Assembly (NCBI GenBank): GCA_043381765.1
Contig: JBHJMP010001125.1
Coordinates: 1-23,168 of the forward strand
Reading direction: 5' to 3'
From: Collodictyon triciliatum
Lineage: Eukaryota > CRuMs
Length of the DNA stretch: 23,168 nucleotides
Below, piece after piece: positions 1 through 9,801 of the stretch. The first letter of the stretch is position 1; each line of letters starts with the position of its first letter. Below the pieces are notes generated by a model, which was given only the letters and a program-made list of their open reading frames with translations, ran no database searches and was not told where the DNA came from. A program made the position numbers and the translations under genes.

Positions 1-180
1 ATCTTTGGTGTTTGCGACAACAAAAGCGGAGCGATAACCTTCTACGACTACAAAAGCGTAGTTCATCATCGTGCTGTCGTGCAGGGCTGCCTGGGGGCGT
101 GCTTTGGACATGATGGGACTTTCTACACGACGAGCCTTTCGCAAAAATCAGTGTCTGCCTTTTCCACAGGGCATGAATAA
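1..180 (+). CDS. 3' end of a WD40-repeat-like protein (partial)
   Basis: The frame starting at base 1 is open for 59 codons and ends at TAA 178-180. The peptide has the rhythm of beta-propeller blades: a stretch GAITFYDYKSV followed by ACFGHDGTFYTTSL and a final QKSVSAFS, resembling the last one or two WD40 blades with a closing hydrophobic strand before the stop. The 5' part of the gene lies outside the window, so neither family nor function can be named. A possible AATAAA polyadenylation signal lies at 232-237, about 50 bp after the stop, and fits transcript termination here. The WD40 assignment rests on blade-like pattern only; the protein-like composition and clean stop make the coding call itself more secure than the family. 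Confidence 0.55.
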   Translation: MFGVCDNKSGAITFYDYKSVVHHRAVVQGCLGACFGHDGTFYTTSLSQKSVSAFSTGHE

Positions 181-2093
181 CCTTTTGATTTCGCTTGTTT
201 CCTTTTGTTCCCAGTCCAGGATTTCCGACAAAATAAAGATAAAAAAGCACGCAATCACCCAACACACTCACACGGACAAAGACATAACACCGAGATTTGC
301 TGGAGTAAATACATAAATGAAATTTAGCTATGACTTATTTTTTTTTAACCCAGCTATTCCCGATGCCTGTTGGGCATGTTAAAAGTAAAAAAAATAAAAT
401 AAAATAATTATATCAGAAATCAAATAAAAGCAAAAAAAAAATAATAATCAACCATGGCATGTCGAACAGATAAGATTTGGTGTAATAGCTCCTAAGTTAT
501 TATCGTTCATTAGAAAAAAAATATAATTATATGTACTTCAGCGCATGGTCAGAGTCAGCGTCATTCGCTCAAGGCTCCTTGTAATCACATTACTCGTTGT
601 TATAATGCTAAAAAAAAAATTTCCCAACCGTCTCAGCGCGTCTGACATCCTGTTTGGCCCACAATACCAAATGACCCACGACTCTAGAATACTCTGGACA
701 GTCGCAAGGGGACATATGCTGTGGTCCTTATGGAGTGTGCGTGCATTCTCTCGCTCTAATGAGTCACCCGAACGAGAAATCAATGTAGCCAGGCTTGAGA
801 GCCTCGTGCAATACAGCTTCCTGAACAGTCTGCTGAAACACGCCTGTATTCTTCGCTACTCTGACCGCAAGCGAAGAGAGATGTATGGAATGTGTCGTAA
901 GATATCTCCCACAGCATATCCAACCACTGCTACCCACGCAACCAATCAACCAGTTGGGACGCCCACCTGACCAACTTGTTATCACTGATTTCTTTCCAGT
1001 GCTAGCCTCTCCACGGTAGTGTCTTCTCCTACTCGCATTTTCTCTCTCCCACGCGCTCCCATCCCGCCCCTTTGTATGGCATAACCTCGCTACACTTTGA
1101 ATCGAATAAAGGAAAAAAAAGTTGCCAAAGACTAATCAGCATAAGGAGAAAAGAGTATATAATCATAAATTCCATATATGTAAATATTAAGTTAAGCACA
1201 AAAAAGTGGCGTGCGCATACCGAGGTATATTTTGGTGGGATTGAATCTTTTCCGTGAAATATACATTTTAGGAAAACTTTCGATCCAAAACATAGTTTGT
1301 CATATCTGGATGAATTATCCCAAATTTAGAAAAGGAGTTCAAATCCAGAAACGTGCAAGTTCACTGAAACGTTGAGACGTAGAGGCAGGGCAAAAATCGC
1401 TCACCGACACAGCCTCTTCTTTCTCACAAACAGGTGGCTGATGCAAAGGAGGAGTGAGGCAGATCGGCAGCAAGCCTGTACGTCATGTATTGGAACAACC
1501 GAAACCATAAGCTCATACCACACTGCTTCGATACTCTGGTTCGGTAGTTGATATAGAATTCTACTGCTCGATACTTGAAGCGCAGTTGCTTGGGCAACAA
1601 AGTTGCGCCTGACCAAAGAACAAACCATCCGATTTAACCACTCTACTTGTTTACAGCAGTTACAAACTGCGCGTATTGAGGCTGGGTGTTGGAATGATAT
1701 CCAAATCGCATCAAATCTTCATTGACATGTTACTCCTTAGTCCTTAGCCTTCAGTAAGAAAGTGTAGGAAGAGAATATAGAAATGCTCTCAGCAAACGAT
1801 GGCGCCTCGTTTCTACTTCTAGTAGCCTCTCCAAGACACGGTTCGGTCAACACCAAAGGACAACCCGTGAATATTTTTTTATTCATTGAAACGCCTTATG
1901 ATATGTGCATTTTGATCAAACTGGAAATATATCCTGGTTTAATCAACCCATCAAAACCTTGACACAACCTTGTTTGGTGTCTGGCGATGTTAGTATTGAC
2001 ACAGGGCTGGTGTTGCACAATCAAATAATTCTGCTTCGATGTTTTCAGGGGGCGTGTGCGTATAAGAGGGCAGTTATGGCTTGGACTGGGAGC
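181..2093. other. Intergenic region with no secure gene
   Basis: After the AATAAA at 232-237 the sequence is AT-rich to about 540. A more GC-balanced block at 540-1080 contains a CCAAT-like motif near 940 and a pyrimidine and GC-rich stretch at 1020-1075, so it could be promoter DNA. Open frames on the minus strand at 764-985 and 1401-1628 have some protein-like composition. The latter begins with an Arg/Ser/Ala-rich, Asp/Glu-free 30 residues resembling a mitochondrial presequence, and a GTGAGC donor occurs near its end. I could not connect these frames through matching splice phases or to a known family, so I do not call a gene. Confidence 0.4.
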
Positions 2094-2162
2094 TTATGAC
2101 GCGGTTCGAGGCAAACGCAGGACAAACTCTGTGGACAACTGAACTTAAATTGAAGCTTCTCT

Positions 2163-2656
2163 NNNNNNNNNNNNNNNNNNNNNNNNNNNNNNNNNNNNNN
2201 NNNNNNNNNNNNNNNNNNNNNNNNNNNNNNNNNNNNNNNNNNNNNNNNNNNNNNNNNNNNNNNNNNNNNNNNNNNNNNNNNNNNNNNNNNNNNNNNNNNN
2301 NNNNNNNNNNNNNNNNNNNNNNNNNNNNNNNNNNNNNNNNNNNNNNNNNNNNNNNNNNNNNNNNNNNNNNNNNNNNNNNNNNNNNNNNNNNNNNNNNNNN
2401 NNNNNNNNNNNNNNNNNNNNNNNNNNNNNNNNNNNNNNNNNNNNNNNNNNNNNNNNNNNNNNNNNNNNNNNNNNNNNNNNNNNNNNNNNNNNNNNNNNNN
2501 NNNNNNNNNNNNNNNNNNNNNNNNNNNNNNNNNNNNNNNNNNNNNNNNNNNNNNNNNNNNNNNNNNNNNNNNNNNNNNNNNNNNNNNNNNNNNNNNNNNN
2601 NNNNNNNNNNNNNNNNNNNNNNNNNNNNNNNNNNNNNNNNNNNNNNNNNNNNNNNN
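2163..2656. other. Assembly gap (494 N)
   Basis: This is a run of undetermined bases. It falls just after the exon encoding the QAQ...VEGG segment of TIM44, so the C-terminal 30-45 residues of that protein are probably in or just beyond the gap. Confidence 0.99.
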
Positions 2657-2668
2657 AATCATTCTTAC

Positions 2669-4486
2669 ATTTCCACCCTCCACAGTTGCACCTTTGCTAT
2701 CGGTGATGCACCAAACCTGTTGGGCTTGGAACAGGAAAATCAAGGCAGGGTCTTCATTCTCAACCTGAGCGGCAAACAACTGCCGTATGGGATATTTGAA
2801 TTTCAGATTGCTTTTCGAAGGGTCCAATACAATTCCTTCTAATTTTCCGGATGTGAAGGTCCATTATTTTATTATATCTTATACTTTTTATGCAAGAGTT
2901 GAATTTAAAAACAAATGTAGAGCATTTATTTACGGAAGTATCTCGAATCTCCAAAATGGTAGAGTCCATGGTAAGTTTGTTTTCTTTCATAGCTTGATGG
3001 AAGTTTGTTACAAAAGTGCGGAACTGTTCAAAATAAAAAAAATGAGACAATACAGATTAAAAATAAAAAAAAAGAAAAAAGGAGACATAAAATGACCTAT
3101 ATCAAAACAGTGACTTGCATTTATGAATTCAACCTTCTCCGATGTATACGCAGATGAATCTACAGTATTTCCAGAAAGAAATCCTTGCAAAACCTTGGGT
3201 AAGATGGTGGTTTCCAATTCATCGACCAACTCAACGAGACTATGGAAAAAGAAGAAAAAAGGCCAAATTTAAATAATTGAATAAGCAAGTAAGAGATTTA
3301 TTTGCTTGCTAATTCAATCTTTTATGGAACCAAGGCAATAATATCAGTATGCTCGGAAAACAATTATACACATGAATATAATAAGAATAAAGAAGAGTAC
3401 AAAATCAACTAAAATAAAATTAAATTAAGTTAAATATTCAGTTACCTGAAATGGGGGATTCTGGTGCGGAGTTCATTCATGACCAAACCGTACTCATCAT
3501 CCTTTCCAAGGAGCTCTGATGTTACATCAGAAATGCGATTCCATGCCTCCTGTCCCACACCAACAATTGGATTGTTTGGGTCGTTGATGCGATCTTTCAG
3601 GTTTGCTATTTTCTATCATACACAACATTAAATTCCATACAGGAAAAATAAATCCACCGATACATTTCCCGGTTAAAACCCGTCATAATAATTATGGCAT
3701 CATATTATATCTTTTAATTTAAAGTGCTAAGTGTGCTTCATTAGTGAGAACCTCTGCGAAAACGGTATCCTCTGCACGACCTTTGATTCCATCCCAAGCC
3801 TGTTCCCATCCCGTTTTCTCACGAACAACAAGACTTGTTGTTTGCTCTTGGGCCTTTTCCTACCAATTCAATTCGCATTATATAAAATAAAAAGACATAT
3901 AAGAATTAATGTCTTGACTTTGTCCATATAAAATTTAATATATAACACACGACAAAATATACATTTTGAGTTGAGGAGTTAGATGTCTGCTGAAAGTAGC
4001 CTTTGTCTCTTGACTCTGCTCCGCCTTTAATAACGTCCTATTGTAACTTCTTTTTAAAGTATGAAAAGGTCGTTGGCTCCACAGTTAATAAATATTTTTT
4101 TTGGATTTACATTTCAACCATATTTTTTTTCTAAGGTATCCTTTCTGATCAAATAAAATATACGCCAAAGAACGACTTTGCTTTGCTCAAGAACCCGTCT
4201 GAGGCGTAAAGTCTAGGAAGCTAAATGGCCGCACACACGACCCGACAGAGGAACCAAAGCGACGAACAAAGACATGTATATATCATAAAAATGCTTAGAA
4301 AATTGGAGTCCTAAAGCGAAGTACAAACAAAAACTACTTGTTGTTACAGACAAGAGGAAAAGAAAAGAAGATGCCCACCACAGAAGGCATCAGAAACGAC
4401 GGGATGCCAGCGCTGCGTATTGTCGGGCGATTCAAGGCGTAAACAGCGAAAGGGGCGGTGCGTCTGATGAGGTGGGTGGCCAGCAT
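2669..4486 (-). CDS. TIM44: Mitochondrial import inner membrane translocase subunit TIM44 (3' end in gap)
   Basis: TIM44 sits on the matrix face of the TIM23 channel and recruits mtHsp70 for protein import. Supported exons on the minus strand are 3859-3752, 3612-3446, 3239-3134, 3023-2934 and 2779-2669. Their phases close (0/0/2/0/0) and they give 194 residues. Recognisable TIM44 C-terminal-domain features are GWEQAWDGIK, the NPIVGVGQEAW...LGK segment, TTILPKVLQGFLSG, STILEIRDTS, and FQAQQVWCITDSKG followed by VEGG. The first exon probably starts at ATG 4486: MLATHLIRRTAPFAVYALNR is Arg-rich and free of acidic residues, a good matrix presequence. Its 3' boundary and one or two short exons between about 3960 and 4390 (for example one near 3960-4035) remain unresolved. 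The last listed exon ends at GTAAGA, so the true end lies in the gap or shortly after it; a short open frame ending at TAA 2094-2096 is one candidate. Confidence 0.85.
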
Positions 4487-5546
4487 TCTGCAGTCAAAGT
4501 ATCACCCTGTAAGGCGTTCATGATATCAGAGTCTGGCTCATGGTTGCTGGTGTGGGCTTGTTGGTGGCGATCAAAGAAGCGCAAGTCCGACTATGGTCGA
4601 AGCTGATGGTCTCTGTTTGCTTCTGCCGATCAGCCACAAGCTAGATTCGCCTTCAAAAGGAGGTAGCTTTTATAGATAGATATGCAATTGATTTTGAGAA
4701 TTTTAATTTATATGTTGCTAAAATTACTACTTTATATTCGTAATATGAACAATATGAATAAATTCCATAGATATAAACTTAATGCGGATTTTATTCGAAT
4801 TTTATGATGTGTCTGTGTATGTGCAGAATTTGCGAACCATATAAATAGGTTAAGTACGAAAGTTTATTGCGTGACAACAAGCTGGAATGGTGGTCGGCGT
4901 AGACCGACAACAAGAAGTCTACCCTAGAACGGTTAGAATCGTTGGCTGGCAATAATCTTTTGCGGGTGGTAGGCATGGACATAGCCAAGCTCCAACACCA
5001 CGAAAAAGATATAGAAATACCAGAGTGGCTGCCTCCCTCTTGAGCGCCCTAAAAATCCTAAAATCCTAAGAATAATCCTAATACTAATGAATTCCAATAT
5101 CAAATCTTCTGGATGAGTCAATACATCCGCATGCCTGAAAGCCTCTTCTTAAACAACAATTCAACACGCTAGCAACGCTGAAGACTTTATAACGTTGCAG
5201 AAAGTACAATCGCTTATTTCTGAACATGACCGAAAAAAATCTTAAAGTTCACACCAATAATATCATCAAGATACCAGTTAACATACAAACGCATTTTTTT
5301 ATTGTATGGACGTCATGGTTTTTTTTTCCGGGTGAGCAAGGAGCTGAGGGAAAATAAAATCATTTAGCGTCTTGGTTCGCATTGGTGATATTAGAAGGTG
5401 CTGATTTTCAAATATCCTGCAGAGCAGGATGTTGGTCCCTATTGATATAGAAAAACTTCTTAAACGACGGACATTAGAAGAAAATGCTTATTAAGTGATG
5501 GATTTGCCACAACACTACATGGGTTTAGGACACAACTATGACGCCG
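4487..5546. other. Intergenic region upstream of TIM44
   Basis: About 1.06 kb lie between the TIM44 start and the stop of the next minus-strand gene. It should hold the TIM44 promoter and the 3' flank of the upstream gene. The part at 4487-4650 is GC-balanced; 4680-4800 and 5220-5350 are AT-rich. Open frames at 4791-4988 and 4933-5121 have no recognisable protein character. No RNA gene, repeat or mobile element was seen. Confidence 0.5.
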
Positions 5547-8491
5547 TTAAATAGAATATGATTTTTTGTACATATTAGTTGTTGGTGCATCTTTTGGTGC
5601 TGCTGCTACTTGATCTAAAATAAGCGTGGTAAATAAAGAGATTAGATTTATCCGTTGGTTATTAAGTCGTTCAGACTTACTGGACCGTGCCGGAGGGGCC
5701 TTTGCCTTCTTCTTAAGCTCCTTCTTGCCGTACCGAACAACAATACCCCGCTTCAAATTCTACGCATTGTGAAAGGAATAATATGAGATAAAATGAATTC
5801 AAAGCCAAAATAGTGTGAATGTCGATACCATATGCATTAAATGCCTGTCTGTGTGATGATGCTAATGGTTACCTTCAGGAAAGTATCGATTGATATAGAG
5901 GAAGATGAAGACAGCTCGCCGATATCCTTAACGCCAAATCCTCTAGCGACATACTCAGAAACCTCGGGTTTCGGCTTTTTGGAGTCTGAAAGAGAAATTG
6001 CCTGTCGAGCCTCTTCTAGTTTCACATTCGGGGATGTATTGGAATCCCGTAGAAGCTCCTTTGGTGGACATTTTCCAACCACATGATATTTTTATTATTA
6101 TGGTAGATTTAGTACGCATTNNNNNNNNNNNNNNNNNNNNNNNNNNNNNNNNNNNNNNNNNNNNNNNNNNNNNNNNNNNNNNNNNNNNNNNNNNNNNNNN
6201 NNNNNNNNNNNNNNNNNNNNNNNNNNNNNNNNNNNNNNNNNNNNNNNNNNNNNNNNNNNNNNNNNNNNNNNNNNNNNNNNNNNNNNNNNNNNNNNNNNNN
6301 NNNNNNNNNNNNNNNNNNNNNNNNNNNNNNNNNNNNNNNNNNNNNNNNNNNNNNNNNNNNNNNNNNNNNNNNNNNNNNNNNNNNNNNNNNNNNNNNNNNN
6401 NNNNNNNNNNNNNNNNNNNNNNNNNNNNNNNNNNNNNNNNNNNNNNNNNNNNNNNNNNNNNNNNNNNNNNNNNNNNNNNNNNNNNNNNNNNNNNNNNAAA
6501 AAAAAACCAGCTTAGTTACTGCCTCGATTGGATTCAAGAGATAAAAGTCACAATAATACATCACATCGTCAATGCTAACTAAATTGCTGTATCAAAAAAA
6601 TTCCGGAATAGAAACTGGGCGTCTGAAGTCAGGAAAGTTTTTGAATCAAGTCAACTAAATGACAGCTTCTTCATGGAAAATAAGAGCAGTGACAAATAAA
6701 CTATTAGTAAAAGCTTGCCTCATCTCCAAGAAGGCAGTACTCTTGAACCATTGCCATGGCATGTTTTGCTCCAATAGGATTTTCAGATGAAAAGCATCCA
6801 AATATTTGCTTTATGGGCAGTAATGGAATTAAAACATAAATATGTAACTATTTGAAATGAAGAAAAACATTCCCAATATATATATGAACCATCTCCAGAA
6901 GCCTTGGAAAAAGCTGTGAGAAGGTCTTACATCTTTCAATCGATTAAATTGCTGAGGAAGTCTTCGCCGACATATTCCCATTCCAGTTGCCTGCATAATT
7001 CCACGTTCTCCCCCCAAATCTTGTATTGTGACCCCAAATGACGAGCGTTCGGTTTTTTGCTCTCCTTTTGATTCCCGTTTGAAATAGTTCTTTTTTGACT
7101 GATTGAGGAAAAAGAAAGGTGTGATAGATTGAATAGCCAAAATATATGAACAAATTGTAGAAGCGCATACATACAAACTTTTGATTTGTAAAGGCGGCAT
7201 TTCCGTGTTAGTATACTCAGGGGATGACGATATTACCTTTCCAGATCCTTTATCCGTAGAAACAAGAGTCATGGATAGAGATGCTTCAACTGCAGCTATC
7301 AAGACACCTTCGGATATGGTTTACGAAAAAAATATCAGAAACAAAAAGATTAACAGGTGAGCCTGTTGCATCATAGAATATGATTTCTTTTCATCATGGA
7401 TGAATAATATGTCAAAAAAGTAGATGACTCTAAGAACCTTCATCTTGGCTGTCCACAGCGTAGTAGGAGAAAGACCGAAGTCCATGTACCCTCCGATACA
7501 GAAGCTGAGATTTCATGAATTTATCGAGATAGCCCCCAACCTATAAAATGACATGATTTAACATCCATCTTGGTTTTCAGACAGTAATTTATCTCTGCCA
7601 GAGTATTATCATTCTTTTCTTTAAGAGGATTAAATGATAAAAAAAATTTTTTTTTGTCGCAAGTGCTTCATTTTAGATTTAACCTGTATGGCAAAAGAGG
7701 ATCGTAGCTCGCTGCCATCATAGCGCAGCTTTAGGATAGCACTATCAAACAGCTGGAATGCGGCCTTTAAGACTTTTTTGTCCTCTATGAGGTTGACAAC
7801 TAAAGAAGACAAAACATGCTTATATATTGTCCTTTCATTGCGTTAAGAAGAATTGCAATCAACAGAACGGACAGAAGCGATATAAATCACAGGTCATGTG
7901 AAGATACCAAGACAAACCCATTAAGAGGCCTGAAAGCGCCGTTTGATCAATCGAGCCGAACATGAGCATGTCTTGCAATATCTCACTGATCTTTGAAAGC
8001 TTCTTCTCACCGCTCTGGCAGTTGTCGTTCAGCTAAAGAAAGAAATAGATATGTTCAACAGCAGCTTCGCATCTGATGATGGAAAAAGAGGCATCTTTCC
8101 AAAATATATAAACCTAAATGACTGCATTTGTGTGATTATATTGGATAAAGTCGTGAAATATTCCTGTTACGTGTTGGTATGCCACTACAACACACTCATA
8201 TAAAAAGATAAACAGCAAGAATATAGAGGTAGTTGAAGAGAGATAAACAAACGTAGCAAAAAGTGAAGTGAAGTGAAGTGAAGTGAAGTGAAGTGAAGCG
8301 AAGTGTAGTGAAGTGTAGCAAAATCCCACCTGTTGGACAAGAGCATCGTACAACAGCGATCTGTTTTTCTGAACGGAAGGAAGGATCATCCCTTTCAGAG
8401 AGAGCGGAGCGGACTGCGCATTCTTGGAGCCTGAGCCCTTCTTTCCCGACAAAAAGCTTGCAAAGCCACGCGGCTTCTTGGACAGTTCCAT
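5547..8491 (-). CDS. Unrecognised multi-exon protein gene, interrupted by a gap
   Basis: Exons before the gap are 8491-8330, 8032-7918, 7799-7684, 7540-7438, 7307-7237, 7098-6931 and 6847-6719. Their phases all match and they encode 288 residues. Exons after the gap are about 6058-5873, 5759-5681 and 5614-5547, giving 110 residues and stop TAA. The start ATG at 8491 has context gaggATGG. The N-terminus is Lys/Ser/Gly-rich, then come helical stretches such as KISEILQDMLMFGS and VVNLIEDKKVLKAAFQLFD, possibly an alpha-solenoid or helical bundle. The C-terminal part has a basic patch (RYGKKELKKKAK). Exon 6847-6719 ends at GAG before GCAAGC, a possible GC donor; the exon after it is unresolved, with a candidate around 6564-6500 encoding DDVMYYCDFYLLNPIEAVTKL-like sequence. 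That both sides of the gap belong to one gene is inferred from shared strand, spacing and the lack of an intervening start or stop. I recognise no family. Confidence 0.65.
6121..6497. other. Assembly gap (377 N)
   Basis: This is a run of undetermined bases inside the unrecognised minus-strand gene. At least one exon or exon boundary is probably missing, which leaves open whether the flanking exons belong to one gene or two. Confidence 0.99.
8261..8317. repeat. AAGTG pentanucleotide tandem repeat in intron 1 of the minus-strand gene
   Basis: About eight perfect AAGTG units are followed by three or four degenerate copies (AAGCG, AAGTGTAGTG). The array ends close to the 5' splice site (GTGGGA, intron bases down from 8329) of the first intron of the unrecognised gene, which reads it as CACTT units. 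Confidence 0.9.
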
Positions 8492-9372
8492 CCTCTAGCA
8501 AAGCAGAGCCTTTTCGCTTCAAGCGCAGATCTGTCGACGAGTCTAGTGACGTTAACAAAGGTCGCAGAGGTGATTTACGGGTGGCAAGAGGAGGAGCAAA
8601 GAGAAAAAAAAATAGGGCTGGAACTGGAGACCGCATAAAATACTTCGATTCCTCTTTTCGTCTTCATTCCTTTGTTCATTATATGTTTCTTTTGACAATT
8701 TTATTATTATTATTATTATTGTTATTATTGTTATTATTGTTATTATTGTTATTATTGTTATTATTGTTATTATTGTTTGTTTCTTCGCAGTCTTTGAAAA
8801 TAAAGGAGGAGTTGAGCGGACGAGAAGCGAGCGGCAGCGCGGAAATGTCTGTGTGGGAAGGCGATCATCTCTATTTTTTCTTTCCGACAGACGAGCAGAT
8901 TCACGACCGCACCCGATATGTTATGTCTACGCTGCGATTGCGAGCTTCGGCTTTTGACTCGGTTATTGCGCGCCTTTGGGTTTGTTGTCATGCAAGATGC
9001 AGAGGACAATCTCGCCATGCACCAATGAGACAGCTGCTAAAGACGTGGGCGGGTAATCCCATTGATGCGTGTTGGCCGTTCTCTTCTTTCTTTTTCTTCC
9101 GCCATACCTCGCATATGCCAGACAGCCTTCTTCCAGACACAAACTCACAGTGGCTCTGAGCACCACCCCTTGATGGCTCGGGCCACATCACATCAAAAAA
9201 AAAATCCATTGGTCAAGTTCACATGGAAACCGATTCCAGAAGGTGGCCGTCACGCTACCCATCCTCTCATCCACCACGCTCCACCAAACAAAGAGGAGAG
9301 AAACATATCTGAAAACCTCCGGTGCAATATTTGACTATAATATATAATACTGAACCTAATCACAACAAGATG
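8492..9372. promoter_or_regulatory. Upstream region between a minus-strand gene and the tRNA/PH gene
   Basis: No secure gene lies here. The sequence is GC-balanced at 8492-8635, carries the TTATTATTG satellite at 8700-8777, and is GC-balanced again to about 9300. It should contain the promoter of the minus-strand gene starting at 8491. A long plus-strand open frame crosses it (8293-9159), but it runs antisense through exon 1 of that gene, translates the satellite as a leucine tract and shows no domain. A sub-frame from the ATG at 8845 in good context (gaaATGtct) could be a short peptide but has no recognisable feature. Confidence 0.4.
8700..8777. repeat. TTATTATTG nonamer satellite
   Basis: Six TTA-type triplets are followed by about six to seven copies of a nine-base unit TTATTATTG. 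On the plus strand it reads as codons for leucine, which explains the spurious poly-Leu translation of this region. It is a simple repeat expanded by slippage. Confidence 0.92.
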
Positions 9373-9445
9373 GGCTGCATGGTGTAGTGGTTATCACGTT
9401 TGCTTTACACGCAAAAGGTCGCCGGTTCGATCCCGGCTGCGGTCA
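9373..9445 (+). tRNA. tRNA-Val (anticodon UAC)
   Basis: The 73-nt gene folds as a standard cloverleaf. The acceptor stem is GGCTGCA with TGCGGTC (two G-U pairs), followed by discriminator A at 9445. The anticodon stem is TTTGC with GCAAA around the loop TTTACAC, giving anticodon TAC at 9406-9408, which reads valine GUA. The T stem is GCCGG with CCGGC around TTCGATC. The internal A box (TGGTGTAGTGG) and B box (GGTTCGATCC) are intact. There is no intron and no encoded CCA, as usual for nuclear tRNA genes. It lies 357 bp upstream of the PH-domain gene on the same strand. Confidence 0.97.
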
Positions 9446-9446
9446 A

Positions 9447-9451
9447 TTTTT
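9447..9451 (+). terminator. RNA polymerase III terminator of tRNA-Val
   Basis: A run of five T residues on the coding strand begins two bases after the tRNA 3' end, the usual stop signal for RNA polymerase III. Confidence 0.85.
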
Positions 9452-9801
9452 GGTATCGCCAATTCCTTCTGATTCTCGTCCCAATCGGGCATGAGTGCTG
9501 CGTTTCTGCCAAGTCTTTTTTTTTCTTTTGCCTCCGAACAAATCTGCATCGCATCCCCACGCACCAAACAAACCCGCAAAACCAAAACCAAAACCAAAAA
9601 GGGCGACTCACTTCTGCGACTGCGGACACGTCCGATTACTTCGCAAAGGGCTACGCCTTCCCACTTGCTTATTTTCCTAGTCTCTCCAACTTCATCACAA
9701 CACAAACCAAAAATAAAAAAAAAATATCAAAGCCAGAGAGAGAGGGAGAGAGAGAGAAGTTGCAATACTGCACAAAACCTCCTGCACCAAACAAGCAGGC
9801 C

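Noticed and set aside
545-970. 141-codon plus-strand frame
   Set aside because: There is no recognisable domain, it overlaps competing frames on the other strand, and its start lies in AT-rich non-coding-like sequence.
1401-1628. Minus-strand frame with a presequence-like N-terminus
   Set aside because: The start and a GTGAGC donor look plausible, but no downstream exon joins it in phase with recognisable content.
2780-3050. Continuation of the TIM44 exon without splicing
   Set aside because: The unspliced frame reads basic, non-conserved sequence; splicing 2934 to 2779 restores the TIM44 alignment with exact length.
8261-8317. CRISPR-like array
   Set aside because: The units are contiguous pentamers without spacers, in a eukaryotic intron: a simple tandem repeat.
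8293-9159. 288-codon plus-strand open frame
   Set aside because: It lies antisense over exon 1 of the minus-strand gene, runs through two simple repeats (translated as a leucine tract) and shows no domain.
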